Assembly (NCBI GenBank): GCA_964019135.1 | Contig: OZ025253.1 | Coordinates: 12,157,059-12,221,058 of the forward strand | Length of the DNA: 64,000 nucleotides | Direction of reading: 5' to 3' | DNA from: Arenicola marina | Taxonomy: Eukaryota > Annelida > Polychaeta > Arenicolidae | Shown here: in pieces, positions 22,218 to 34,579 of the stretch | Numbering within the stretch: the stretch's first letter is position 1 | Layout: each line of letters opens with the position of its first letter | The notes under the pieces: generated by a model | What the model was told of the DNA's origin: nothing | The model's input: only the letters and a program-made list of their open reading frames with translations | Databases searched by the model: none | Translations under genes and position numbers: made by a program

Positions 22218-22670
22218 GCCAATTAAAGCGGGTGTCCAACCTAATCTAATCGCGATCCGCACCGAAAGTCTACATATTAAAATTAATTTGGCGAGTGTTA
22301 ACGCTTCGTTACGGCCAAGTGGTAAGGAGAAAAAAGCCAACCCGCCCCCAACAATGTCTAGCAGCGGGCCATTTTGCCGGAGCAAGTGACGTATATTGTG
22401 ACCCTTCATGTGGCGCTGCCTTAGATTAGAACTGGAAGTTAACTCGCGGAGGGAACTCTTCAGATAGGAGGTACCCTTCATGCGAAACGCGTGAACAGAG
22501 AGTTCAGGGCCGCGATTTACGGATGAATTGCGGCAGTTCTAAGCCGCGCAGTAAAACATGATTTTAGCGTTTAGTAGAAAAATACCATCCAAACATATTG
22601 ATATCGCTTGCAACGATTGTCTCCGTAAAAAAACCTTGATTGGAGTTATTGGAGAGATTGCAGCCATTCA
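22218..22670. repeat. Dispersed repeat R5, copy 1
   Basis: Reverse-complement match to about 38885-39295. Shared in order: GGTGTCC, ATCGCGAT, GGCGAGTGTTAAC, AAGGAGAAA, GTGACCCTTCATGTGGCG, AGAACTGG, AGGTACC, AAACGCGTGA, GATGAATTGCGGCAGTT, a GATATCGCTTGCAACGAT-type block and GTCTCCGTAAAAAAAC. About 430 bp and non-coding; probably a MITE-type element. Confidence 0.85.
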
Positions 22671-24129
22671 CTTCTAAATGTTATTGTGAGCTACAGCCAG
22701 GACGGAGAAGCCTGTAATTTGGAGGATAGACACTTGGGTACTATATGAATCGGTAAAGCAGCGTCAGAGGCTAGGCTGGCTGCTTTCTTTAGCCGCTTAA
22801 ATAATTGCTTTTATTCCCTTCAAAGGTCAGAGGGCTACTGGCCTCGACGAATCGGGGGTATCATTTGAAAATGAAGAGGTTGACCCCACCCCCACACCTC
22901 CATTTTTAAAGAACGGAATCCCGGGAAAACTGGAGAAACCACCCCCCCCCCCCCCTTTGCCTACTAGACCACGGGGATATCCCTATTGCACCCTTCCCGC
23001 CATTATTTTACCCGCTGTTCCTTTGTGGGTCTAAATAGTATATATCGGGACCATCCAAAATAAACTTTTGCCGGTAAGATTGGAGCAGTCTTACAATTAT
23101 ACACAAGCGTATATGTAAGATGCAATCTTGAGGTAAGTTAATTATCTTTCAAATCGCGATTTTAAAGAACGCTGTGAGTAGACCAGGAATATACAGTACA
23201 TATACTGCAACCTTTTTATGAAGATTTATAAAATTATATGCTTACATACTGAAATATATCAATAAATAAACCTAATTGTATAACTGACAGCTATAATTTA
23301 CATAAGAAGTTCGCCGATCGTCAATATAGTTTTCCTCACTGAGGTGGTTCCAAGGAAAGCGACCGCACAGGTCGTAATGGGGGTCGCCTCTTGAAGTCAT
23401 GAAGCATATGCTATTTCCATTATGTCTATTATGTCTTACACATTGTGTTAATGCACTTGACCTAATAAATGACACTGACAATGACACCGATTCTGATTCT
23501 GGTTCTGATTTCAGTAGATGAATGTATAGAAACTGTACTGAAGGCAAATTTGTTTTCCGTTATACCAGGAAGCAGATGTTAGTTAGCAATTGGTTACAGT
23601 AACTGGGCTTATCCAGGATGTCAACGGGAAGTTGGTGTCTCCGTTATATCTCGGTTATATCTCGGTTATATCTCGGTTATATCTCGGTTACTTCTAAAGT
23701 TATAACTCAATGCACTGACACACTCGCCCGCTGGCACTGCGCTGCTCTGTGACATGTTTTTAAAATTGTAAACGGAGTATTTTGGTGTCCTAGGCAAAGT
23801 TTTTTATTTTGCAAAAACATATAACTGAATTACGTTTTTTCACCATCGCCGTACGGCCGGGACAGACATTAACTTTGGCTGTCGCCTGCCCTGTCGGGCA
23901 CTTGGTGTTGATCTGCCTCCGTGAAAATGTACCTGTCCTATCAAATTGAGAAACAACAACGTTGTTACAACTAAGAAACAAATTATTTACTGTGTGATTT
24001 ACAAGGCTTTCGGCGATTCTGCAACATCATGTTTCGAAAATTGAGCACCTGTGACTGAGAGCATAGTTCGATATGAAATTGTCGGGGCAAAACACGAAAG
24101 CTATCGTGCATTGATCAGCGCCTGCAGGT
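22671..24129. other. Spacer with one short tandem repeat
   Basis: An 11-bp unit, TATATCTCGGT, is repeated four times at about 23646-23690. A C run lies at 22941-22956. No gene is recognised; open frames are short and lack domain signatures. Confidence 0.45.
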
Positions 24130-24482
24130 TGTTAGTAGTAGAAGCTGCGTCAGGATAATTCGTAAATCGCTGGGGGTAACGCTTCTTGGGGGTAACGCTT
24201 TTGTCGGCGCGCATACGCTCCGGTCTCCTATGGCCACCTGGCGCGTAAAGGTTTGTACCCCCCCCCCCCATTCCCCACATGTATCTCCTATACCCCCCAC
24301 CCCTCCCGTAAACTACCCCTCCCCAAGCAAAACTCCCCACCCCCATGACCCCCACCCCTGTTCACGCCCCCCCCCTTCCCACTCAACTAGCTAGACCCCT
24401 TACTACACCCTCCCAACCATGATAGTGAACGGTATTTCACAATCACGGAGTGACGTCATGGATGTGTCATCGCGGGTTAACT
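24130..24482 (-). repeat. Dispersed repeat R1, copy 2 (inverted relative to copy 1)
   Basis: Reverse complement of 1-345, ending in CATCGCGGGTTAACTGC. The two inverted copies bound about 24 kb. Confidence 0.85.
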
Positions 24483-25060
24483 GCAAGGACAGTAGTTCAT
24501 AATTATATTGTCAAATCAGTCGCCCTCTCTCAGCCCCGATACCCCTTTCTCCCCCTTCCTCCTAGTCCGACCGTTATCCCTACACCTATAGCTTCCACGG
24601 AGGAGCGGTTAGAGAAGACAATTAATACCTGACAGCTGGTTGCTTATGTTGTAGAGGTCAACCCATTCACCTTTCTGGTCGACGTATTAATTGCTTGCAG
24701 ATGAAAAACTACCTGAGGTGGAGAGCATACAGGCGCTTATTAGTATTGAAATAATAGACTGTCTCATCAAACAACTGTCATTACTCTTTTCTCTTACAAT
24801 AAGAGGGCGCCAACCCCCTGCTCCTCATCCAGCGACCAACTCCCGATATTACTGGCCCCGCCCCTCCCGCCCGAAAGCCGATCCCCTCCTACCCTCACCC
24901 AACCATGACGGTGAACGGTATTCACAATCATGTAGTGACGTTAAGCTGTGTCATCGGCAGGTAACTGCAAAGACAGCAGTTATCTTGTAAAATTAGTCGC
25001 CCTCCCTCAGCCTCTTTTCCCCCCTCCCTCCTACTCCGACCGTTTTTCCTACATGGTTGC
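24400..25060. repeat. Partial direct duplication downstream of R1
   Basis: The R1 end and its right neighbour at about 24400-24580 recur at about 24900-25060: ACCATGA, GTGAACGGTAT, TTCACAATCA, GTAACTGCAA, GACAG(T/C)AGTT, AGTCGCCCTC and TCCGACCGTT are shared. The duplicated tract is therefore longer than the match to copy 1. Confidence 0.75.
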
Positions 25061-25914
25061 CGCATTCACCGAGTTCATCGAGTCGCGCCCCTATTTAGCA
25101 TGTCGCCCCTCCGATACTACCACCTATGAGTGAGTAATGTTCTCCCGACCCCCCTCCCCTCCCCTCCCCCGCCCGCACCCCAAGGACACCAATGCATTAA
25201 TTTGAGAGGCTACCCAGACCGGTGGAGTCACCGAAGCGTGTCGCCAGGAAAAGCCAGTACCAGTCACCACTGAGCGTGTTGAGGCTTGTCTCTTGGCTTG
25301 AAGGTGAGGGTAGGCGGGTGGATGTAATGGGGGTGTGCGCAGTTCACCCCAGCTGGCTGTTCATCGGATTTCGAGATGAGGGTGAGCAGTAATGTAAAGA
25401 CAATATTGAATTCAGTTCCCTGTTTTCGATTGAGAACATGAGTTCTGGTGTTTATAGTTTTTTCTCTGGGTAGTTGTTATTTTTAAATGTAAGGCTTCAA
25501 CAGAAAGTGATAGGCTTGTTTTACTTATAACTAATAGTTTTGTCAGACATAACGTACGTTGGATGTCCTGTTGAGATTACTCCGATAGTTAGTCTAAAGA
25601 TTACGATGTAGTGGCGTTTCGACAGTTTTGAGTGTTTAATCAGGGCACATTGGTGGTTTTGTCAAAGATTTATGTACCCGTTAGTTTATCCTCGATCCCC
25701 TTTTACAAAGCACGCGGGCCGTTCTTAGACTACCATAGTGCGAATGACGGGGTAACCAAAGTTTTTGCACACAGTGAGGGTGCTGTGTGATCAGTATCAC
25801 TCAGTATAATTTACTGACGGAACATTTCTACCAAAGACAGCCGAAAAGAGTGAGATCCCCATCACTGGTTTGTTCCGCTCCTTACATTGAGTTGGCTAGA
25901 GAGAATTAATTTTC
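25061..25914. other. Unrecognised spacer
   Basis: Pyrimidine-rich (CCCCTCCC) stretch at about 25145-25185. No gene or repeat recognised. Confidence 0.35.
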
Positions 25915-28900
25915 CATGCCTACCTTTACACTTTGGTTAGAAAAACAGGTGGTGAGAGACGCTTGGGGAAGGGTGGAGTGGTTATGCACGCATGCTCTAT
26001 TTTTAGTGTTGAGGCGATGAGGAGAGGGTGGTTGATGGAGGGGGCGTGGGGGCGCGTATGCACTATTTTTAGCAATGACGTCAATGTTTGGCTAAAGCAG
26101 GGTGGGTGGAGCGTTGAGGGGCTTCCCCTTTCGGAGTTTAGATGCTTGCCTTCTCTATTTTTATAAATGATATCAGGGTAGGGAGGAATGAGGTGTTGTT
26201 ACCTCTGTGCGTGCTAGTGCTATGGTGGTTAAGGTTTAGAAACAGTTATGTGTCACATACTGCAATGATAATAGGACAAAATTAGTTTATGTTTCATTGC
26301 ATTATGAATTAAATTTTGTGCAGCATTCGCATAACTAGAATAACACAATGATAAAAAATATAACATTATTATATAAGTTTGTGTATTAGATGCTTCATAA
26401 GCAATCAAGTTTATGTTCTATGTACCATTCGGGGCAATACTTAGACAATAGTGAAACGACTATGAAATTATTGTGTAAAGTTTATGTTTCAAATGGCATA
26501 AAGTACAAGTTATGTGCAACATGTATGTAGCTCACTAGAAAATTGTGAAACATATAGGTAGCATTTTACATGTTTAGCATTTCATATAGCATCAAGTTTC
26601 TATTTTATGCCGCATTAGGAGACTCAATAGACAACCGTCAAAAGAACTTATGTATACTATAAATTTCTGTATTTAATGCAAGGAAGCTTACGTTTATTTA
26701 TTTTTTTTTTTTGCGAAGTTAGTAGTGTAAAGTAAGATTGCGCTGGAAGTTTACCAACGATTAAGAGAATAACGGGCTATAGCTGGCCATGTTATAAACT
26801 GTGTTGAGACAAATGTGAAATGAAACGCTATGATCATAGGAATTACGTCTGAATAATCAGTGATGTAGCCATCTCAGAGAGGATGCAGGGGACATACATG
26901 CGGTTTCTATTTTTGGAAAATACGTTATGTTAAGAGGTGAGGGGTTGAGAGTTGTGTGGTTAGAGAATAGGTACTATGATAGAGAGATTAGGGGCGTGTG
27001 TGCACTATTTCTAGCAATGTCAATGTTAGGGTATGAGGCGGGTGAGTGGAGCATTGAGGGGATTCATCTTTCGGAGTGGAGATGCTTGCGTGCTATATTT
27101 TTATAAATGATATCAAGGTAGGGAGGAATGAGGTGTTGTTACCTATATACATAGTACTGCTATGGTTGAAGATGTTAAGATATATTTGTAACGTTTTATT
27201 TCATTTGAAAGATTTATGTGTAATATACGGCAATGATAATAGGAATAAATAAGTTTATGTTTCATTGAATTAAGACTTAAATGTTGTGCAGTATTCGCAT
27301 AACTAGGATCAGACAATGATAAAAATATGTAATTATTATATAAGTTTTGTGTATTACATGATTCATATGCAATCAAGTTTATGTTTTATGCATCATTCGG
27401 ATCAATACTTAGACAATTGTGTAACGAATATGCCAGTATTCTGTAAGTTTTATGTTTCATATGTCATAAAGTCTAAGTTATGTGTAATATTTATGTAGCT
27501 TATTAGACAATTGTGACACATAGGTAGCATTCTACGTTTTTGCTATTCATATATCATCAAGCTTATATTTTATGACACATTCGGGTACTTAATAGACAAC
27601 CGTGAAAGAATACATATGTATACTATAAATATCGGTATTCAATGCAAGGGAGCTCAGCTTTATGTAGTAATAATAATGAAAAATTGTTTCCATGATATTG
27701 AAGTTATGTATCATCCTAGGGTGAACTATGAAATAAAGTAATAATTGTGTATGTATTGCGAGTGAATTTTAAATTTAAACCATGTTACACTAAAATGTTT
27801 GGTGGAACATAGACATTTTGCAAAGCAAGTGATGTAATTTGGAGTGGGCAGCGGTTTGCCAACGAACAAGAGAATAACAGGCCATAGGTGTCACTGTTAT
27901 CATGTGGGATGAGACAAATATGAAAAAATAGTATGGTCAGTGTAGTTAGGTCTGAATGATGAGTGATATGTTTAATGAAGCATGTAGTGTTAGGTTTTTC
28001 CGATCGAGCATCGCAAGTGGGTTATGATTTATGTAACAATGATATGTTTAGTAAAATAAATATTTTAATTATGTTGAAGTTATTTATCAGAATACAGTGA
28101 ACGAAAGTAATAACTGTTATGTATAGCTAGTGTACCGGTAGAGTCTCTAGCAGTAATGTAATGTGTAATGTTTTAAAGATCAAATGAGAAATACTTAGGC
28201 AATAAGATATAATTAACAAATCGAATACGAAAGTATTTTGCAAGTTTTATTTTTCATGACATCAAGTATAGGTTATGTGTTACATACGTGCAGTTCATTT
28301 GACAATCATGAAACGTATGAATAGCATTCTACATGTTTTAGCTTTTATATGTCATCAAGTTTACGTCACATTCGGGATAGACAACCGTGAAAGGAAAATA
28401 TAAGTTTATGTATTCAGTGTTTCTTGTGTCATGTTTGCATATTTATGTAACACTCGTGGAACCCCTAGGCAATGATAGAACGAATACATGTGTATTCTGT
28501 ACATTTCTTGACTCAATACTGGTAAGCTTGGGTTGATGTAGTCATGATGTAAAAGATTGTTTCAATTATGTTAAAGTTATGTATCAGAGTACAATGAACT
28601 ATGGAATAACGTAACAACTTTTATGTATGACATTCAAGTATACATTAAATGTAAACCATTCTGCACGTGTGTCACGATTGACGTATGATGTGTCTGGCGG
28701 AACATAGATCTTTTGCAAAGCAAGTGGTGTAAATTTAGATTGCACTGAAGTTGCTAATTGTAAGAGAATAACCAGCTGTATAGGTGTCGTGGTTATAATA
28801 TATGTTGAGACAAATGCGAAAAGAACGGGACGATCAGTGTACGTAGGACGGAAAAATGAGTAACATGTTTAATGTAACATGTAGTCTTATGTTGCTTTTT

Positions 28901-31150
28901 TCGATCGTACATGGCAAGTAAGCTGTGCTTAATGTAACAATGATAGGTTTATTAAAATAAAAATTCCATTAAGTTGGAGTTCTTGATCAACCTACAACGA
29001 ACAACCGAAGAAATGGAAAAAATGTGTGTATGAATATTGTATAGTCGCCGAGAAACTAGGTGGAAATGTAATGCGTAATTTGTTTAAGATCCAGTGCGAC
29101 ATAACTTGCGTAGTGCAAGTTGAGAAGCTACACAATAAGTTACATGAAGGAGTTTCTGTTAAATTAAGATATAGTCAGAGTAGTTAGGTATGAATAGCGA
29201 GTGATATGTTTAATGAACTCTGTTATATGATTTTGTTTTCAGTTAGCAAAGTATTTGTAAGAATAAACTCCTTTAGTGATGATTGGTTTAGTAAAATAAC
29301 TGTTTAATTATTTCGAAGATATATATCAACATACAGCGAACGACGGAAGAATGTAATAATTTTTATGTAAAACTTTTGAAGTGAACATTAAATGTGAATC
29401 ATTTTGTACGTGTTTGATGATTGATGTACGGAATGTTTGGTCCCATTTATCTCTTGTGGAGCAAGGGATGCAACGCGGATTTACACTCTCGTTAACCAAA
29501 CGAAAACGATTGAGTAAATACTTGTCATAGCTGTCGCTTTTATGAGATGTGTTTAAACAAGTATTGAGAGAAGCATTACACGTATACATTTTGTATCGTT
29601 AGAGGACCTAAGTGCATATATAATATCATTTGTTAAAGAACTAATATGAAATAATATGCGTGACATAAGTTAGGGAATAATATAAAAAATTACGTGATGG
29701 GAACATTGCTTAATTGTCATATGATCAGAATAGTTAGGTGACGATAACAAGTGGTGTGTGAAATGTAACATGTACTGTGACTTTGCTTTCAGTAAGTCAA
29801 ATGTTGCGCAATGTAAGTATGAGCCCCGCTTTATGTTGTGATGATAGGTTTAGTACAATAATTGTTTCAAAAATGGTGGAGTTCTATATCAATATACGTT
29901 GAACTACAAAACAAAAAATAACTTGTAAGTAAGGCATTTCAAGTGCGCATTAAATGTGCATCGTGTTACACGTCTATCCCCAAATTGTGCGAATGAGTCT
30001 CAGGTTGGTTAACATAGAAGACCAATATGCAGGTGTGCATGACGAGTGATTTGTTTAATACAACATGCACTATGACTTTGTTTCAGTGAATGAACTATTG
30101 CGCAAGGTAAGTATAAACCCCGCCTTAGATAGGTTGTACAATAAATGCTTCAATCATGGTAGAATTCTAATACCTAACTACAGCGATCGACAGAAGAATG
30201 TAATAACTTATATATATAATATATTTCAAGTGAATACTAAATGTAAACCATACATTTACACCTATGTCGGGATTGATGTGTAAAATGTTTCGTCGTGCAT
30301 AGATCTTTTACAAAGCAAATACTATAAACTGGGTTTGCATCATAATTACACAATCGTAAAGTCTTTAAGTAAATAACACACGACATGTGTTGTTAACATA
30401 ATCTATGTGTTTAGTCACGGGTGAAAAGAAACGACACGCATATAACTATTGAACAGGTGAACATATGAAATGAGTTATTTGTGAACGAACTAATGGGAAA
30501 TAACAAATGCAACACAAGTTGATGAATCGAATTATAAATTACGTAGAGGAGTTTTAGTTCAGCTAGCATATGATCAGACCAGTAAGGTGTAAATAACTGG
30601 TTCTATTGTTGTAATATAACATGTGGTGTGTCCACGCTAAAAAAAACTGGTTCATGTAGAGATGATAGATTTATTACAGAAAATGTTTCACTTAGGTTGA
30701 TGGTATCTTTTAACCAACACTGAATGACAAACGAACGCAGACAACGTATATGTGATAGATTCTAAGTGAAGCATAAATTGCGAACCATACCATTACGCTT
30801 GGCACGATATATGTGTGAAGTGTTCGGGGCCCATAGCCCTTTTGCAAAGCAGGTGATGTAAATCGGCTCTGCACTCCAGTTAGCAAAAACTAAACTGATT
30901 AAGTAACTGACACGCTATACGTTTCCCTATAATGTGTCATTTGCTAAAGCACTAATGTGAAACAGTTCCACTAACACAATTTAGTGAATCGAATGATAAG
31001 TTACGTCTAGGAGTTTCTGTTTAGATAACGAGCAAATGTTCAGAGAAGGTAAGTGTGAATAATGAGCGATATTGTTAAGGTAACAAACAATGTTCTTCTT
31101 TTTCGAATATACAATGTAAGTAAGCTCTGTTTTATATATTCATGGTGACT
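25915..31150. repeat. AT-rich, very diverged long-period tandem repeat field
   Basis: The motif CATAGATCTTTTGCAAAGCA or variants recurs near 27811, 28700, 29445, 30296 and 30833, with a weaker form near 26720: spacings about 0.55-1.1 kb. Between them other motifs recur in the same order: GTGATATGTTTAATG-(CATGTA), AACAATGATA(T/G)GTTTA(G/T)TAAA, TCAAGTTTATGTTT(T)ATG and a CATTCGGG block. A 5' block with GGTGTTGTTACCT occurs near 26196 and 27132. No open frame exceeds 90 codons. This looks like an old, decayed higher-order array, perhaps of a large element or satellite. Confidence 0.6.
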
Positions 31151-32115
31151 TTATTAAAAGAAATCTTTGAATAACCACTGAACTTGGGCTGGATGGATCT
31201 ACGTCAGTAATCAACAAGGGAATGCGTGGTGCAGATCCGACTTTTATGACACCAATCTTTCTTATGAAGTGACGTTTGGGATCTTTCGACGTAACGATCT
31301 ATGGGGTAGGCATAATTCACGCCACGACTCAGTGAGTTTATGTGGAGTCGAGCAATAACCGAATTGTCTCATCATCAACTATCTGTCTGGTGCGAGGTCC
31401 TTCGTCATCGAATTTGTCACGATGTATATATAAGATGCACATCCCGCAGCTTCCGCGGTATGGCAGTCTCTGTAGTTTACCGTTACACCAAACAGACATA
31501 CGCGCGGTCTCTGAAAACCAACGAATCGTGTCATCATCTCATTAGTCTCAATGATGGCGGCCCCTCTTCAAAATCTGGCCTTCTTTCTAACCGAGTACGT
31601 TTTCTTTCATTGCGCCTTGTGACTGAAGTCTTTATAAACCCGCTGCGTACCAGAGAACTTACAAAGTTCATAACGTGAAAACATAAAATGTGAGTGTAAA
31701 CATTGACCACAATTTTAAGATATGGCAACGAAACAAACGAGTGAGGGATAATTTAACACTTGGCAATTATTTGTAACAAGTTGACTCATATTGAATGAAG
31801 TGATGTGCTTCCCTAACGAAAATATTTATGAAACACGTTTTAAGTGAAACATTATGTTAAATACTGAACATCGTTTGATAATGTAAGACTTTCGGAAAAG
31901 TACAATAATTTGTCTAAGTGACGAAAAATTGCTTTGAACCATGCATACCACCATTACCTAAAAATGGAGTCAGTCTGTAGAGGTTTACTGAAGCAGCAGA
32001 AGCAGAAATACGACTCTACGAACAACTGTAACTATAAGTATTGTAAAAATAAGTTTGTGCAATCACTTATGTTTCATTTGTAAACCATTCATTATTGATG
32101 AAGTCAATTTTATGT
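31151..32115. other. Unrecognised sequence left of the gap
   Basis: A more GC-balanced block at about 31190-31640 holds short overlapping frames with no recognisable domain. The remainder is AT-rich and resembles the preceding repeat field only loosely. Confidence 0.35.
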
Positions 32116-32341
32116 AACGCGTGATTCCTTGTGCGTAAGTCAGTCACAGTAGTGATGCATTACATGGTTCATATGTAACGGATGTCACTTATGTACGCGT
32201 TATCAACGAATGTTCATTTCAAAGGTATCTATTGTAAAACTTAGGCACGCGTTTCGAGTTCTTTTATACTTGATGCATGCAATGCATCAAGTATATTTGT
32301 ACAAAAGGAGTGTGACTGACTTACGCACAAGGAATCACGCG
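32116..32341. repeat. Inverted repeats abutting the gap
   Basis: CGCGTGATTCCTTGTGCG plus TAAGTCAGTCACA at about 32118-32149 is the reverse complement of 32310-32341. Nested inside is a near-perfect palindrome, ATACTTGATGCAT followed by its complement, at about 32267-32296. The right arm ends exactly at the first N. Confidence 0.9.
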
Positions 32342-32541
32342 NNNNNNNNNNNNNNNNNNNNNNNNNNNNNNNNNNNNNNNNNNNNNNNNNNNNNNNNNNN
32401 NNNNNNNNNNNNNNNNNNNNNNNNNNNNNNNNNNNNNNNNNNNNNNNNNNNNNNNNNNNNNNNNNNNNNNNNNNNNNNNNNNNNNNNNNNNNNNNNNNNN
32501 NNNNNNNNNNNNNNNNNNNNNNNNNNNNNNNNNNNNNNNNN
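32342..32541. other. Assembly gap (200 N)
   Basis: Exactly 200 unknown bases, probably a fixed-size scaffold gap. Base composition changes from AT-rich to GC-rich across it, so the real missing length is unknown. Confidence 0.99.
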
Positions 32542-32888
32542 CACCACCCCCGGTCTCATTTTTAAATAATCCGCTCTAGGCCTACAGGGCTAGCGCTTTC
32601 ATTAAAAAATGTCCGCTGCATAGGGGTATCTTTTTTTGCATCACAATTGTCCGCTCTTGTAGGCAGCAAATCACCCGCGGACCTCCCCCCCACCCCCCCT
32701 CCGCCAGATTTGTAACATAGTGCTCCCCCCCACCCCCCCACCCCACCATCCCGGGGGGCCTGCGCTCTCCTCACGAGAGGAGTACCCACAAGTTTCTCAT
32801 CCTCACCATCTACGCCGCCGTACATTAATCATCATAGCATCTCCAACGATCGCCGTCTGCTGCCCTAATTCGTCTTCACTCATCTATC
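32542..32888. other. GC-rich sequence right of gap
   Basis: C-rich runs at 32687-32702 and 32724-32746. The AGCGGAC and GGGGTATCTTTTT motifs resemble those at about 37840-37920 and 35840-35890, so this is probably part of a dispersed repeat. No gene. Confidence 0.4.
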
Positions 32889-33132
32889 TGGGGCCGCCCC
32901 GATAGCTCAGTGGGCTAGAGCGCTCGCATTGAGTGCTCTGGCCACATGAGAGCATAACGGCACGTGGATCGGTGGTTCGAGCCCCGATGTGGCCATGTCT
33001 GTGTGGTCGCAGGATAAAGATCCCATGTCGTTATTCGTATAGAGTAAGGGGTTACCCCCGGGGACATGGCTCCATTCTCCCTTCCTTCTCCCATTGAGGC
33101 GATATGACCAAAAGTGGTTAAAGCGTCCTGAA
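32889..33132 (+). mobile_element. tRNA-derived SINE, copy B (full length)
   Basis: A box TAGCTCAGTGGG at 32903-32914 and B box GGTTCGAGCCC at 32974-32984 give a Pol III internal promoter. The body and 3' block (CGATATGACCAAAAGTGGTT) match copy A. Confidence 0.92.
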
Positions 33133-33162
33133 TACCAGTCATCTATCTTTCATTTTCACAGC

Positions 33163-33475
33163 CGGTCGGCGCGGGGCAGCGAGGACGGTGTCAGCGCCTG
33201 CCCTGGCCGGTCGGCGCGGGGCAGCGAGGACGGCGTCAGAGACCTGCTGGCCGGTCGGCGCGGGGCAGCGAGGACGGTGTCAGCGCCTGCTGGCCGGTCG
33301 GCGCGGGGCAGCGAGGGACGGCGTCAGAGCCTGCTGGCCGGTCGGCGCGGGGCAGCGAGGACGGCGTCAGCGCCTGCTGGCCGGTCGGCGCGGGGCAGCG
33401 AGGACGGCGTCAGAGCCTGCTGGCCGGTCGGCGCGGGGCAGCGAGGACGGCGTCAGCGCCTGCTGGCCGGTCAGT
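33163..33475. repeat. 43-bp GC-rich minisatellite, about seven units
   Basis: Core GGTCGGCGCGGGGCAGCGAG repeated with period about 43 bp, very homogeneous and CpG-rich. Small length variants occur (GCCCTG insertion in the first unit; one extra G near 33315). It lies directly between the SINE and R2 copy 2. The open frame across it is a repeat artefact. Confidence 0.93.
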
Positions 33476-33489
33476 GCACACCTTATTAT

Positions 33490-33890
33490 TTAGCGTCATC
33501 ATCTCATCATCATCATTTTTTGCACCGTTGTGTTACGGTTAACTGGGTTTGGGTAGGCCTACGCATTTGTTTACGTGAGTAATACGTTTATGTTTTCGTT
33601 TTGATGTGTAACTCACTGGTAGCTCACTTACAGAGGCTTGTCCATGCAGTTTATCATTAGTGTTAAAGAGGTAAACTGGGCGTTCGTTAGCCGACCTGCG
33701 GTAGAATGAATTTAAGTCTTCAGTAAGGGTTATGTCTGGTGGCGAAACTAATTACCAATTTTACTACGCATTCTGGCTCCGGACACAGGGTTAACGCGGA
33801 TGAATGGGTATTGTAGTGGTGCCGGTGAGGGTGGGGGTGGGTACTACCTTACTGCGGTGGTGGGTGCGTGCCGCCCATGCTATGCACGGC
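33490..33890 (+). repeat. Dispersed repeat R2, copy 2
   Basis: Matches 7806-8110, and its right end (about 33797-33880) matches 10313-10400, indicating that these two pieces belong to one longer element. Confidence 0.85.
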
Positions 33891-34004
33891 ATATGGAGAG
33901 TGAGAAAAGTAGGCGATTTTGTTGTCATCGAAAGAGATTATTTTTGTAAAAAAAAATGGCATTCAATTAAATTATACACTAACAGTTATGCCCATCTATA
34001 TATG

Positions 34005-34545
34005 GGAAGGGACCAGATGATTGAAATATTCGGACGCGGGAATATGCGAGAAAATACTTCGGTTAATCGAGAGGATCATAACATATATGACCTCGACCAT
34101 GGCATCAGCAATGGTTAATTAACATGCATACATGGCTAGAGAGAAGTGAACATATTAAACACACTCACTGGGTTTATAAGTCGGTTCCTACGATGGGGTG
34201 CTGACCGCTATATTCTGGGTGTAGACGCTGACCGCTATATTCTGGGTGTAGACGCTGATCTCTCAAGACGCTTCCCCTTGAGATTACCCACATCCGCTCT
34301 TCACCAAACTTCACGCCCGAGCCGCGCTCCCAGTGATTCTGTTCGGGTTGGCTGAGACTGGCTGGGCTGCCCACAAATCGGGCTTCACATCAGAGAGTGG
34401 ACGACATTTTGAGCGCGTGGGAAGGTGAGTGCGGATAGGAGGAGGGTGGAGGGAGTTAAAGCGGTGGCTGTGGCGCCGGTGGGTTCGGTGGGCCTGTGTA
34501 ATTCACCTTGTAGCGTTTTTAGGGGTGGCGTGGGTCGGGGCTGGT
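34005..34545 (+). repeat. Dispersed repeat R3, copy 2
   Basis: Matches about 8825-9365: GGGACCAGATGATTGAAATA, GGGAATATGCGAGAAAATAC, AATGGTTAATTAACATGCAT, CATGGCTAGAGAGAAGTG, GGGTTTATAAGTCGGTT and GACATTTTGAGCGCGTGGG are shared. A 26-bp segment (GCTGACCGCTATATTCTGGG region, 34199-34252) is duplicated in tandem here. Confidence 0.88.
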
Positions 34546-34579
34546 GCTCGCTTTGTTTGCCGGTTCTAGGCTACCGATA

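Noticed and set aside
33094-33582. 162-codon frame with SARGSEDGV repeats
   Set aside because: Spans the SINE end and the 43-bp array; frame continuity is a repeat effect.
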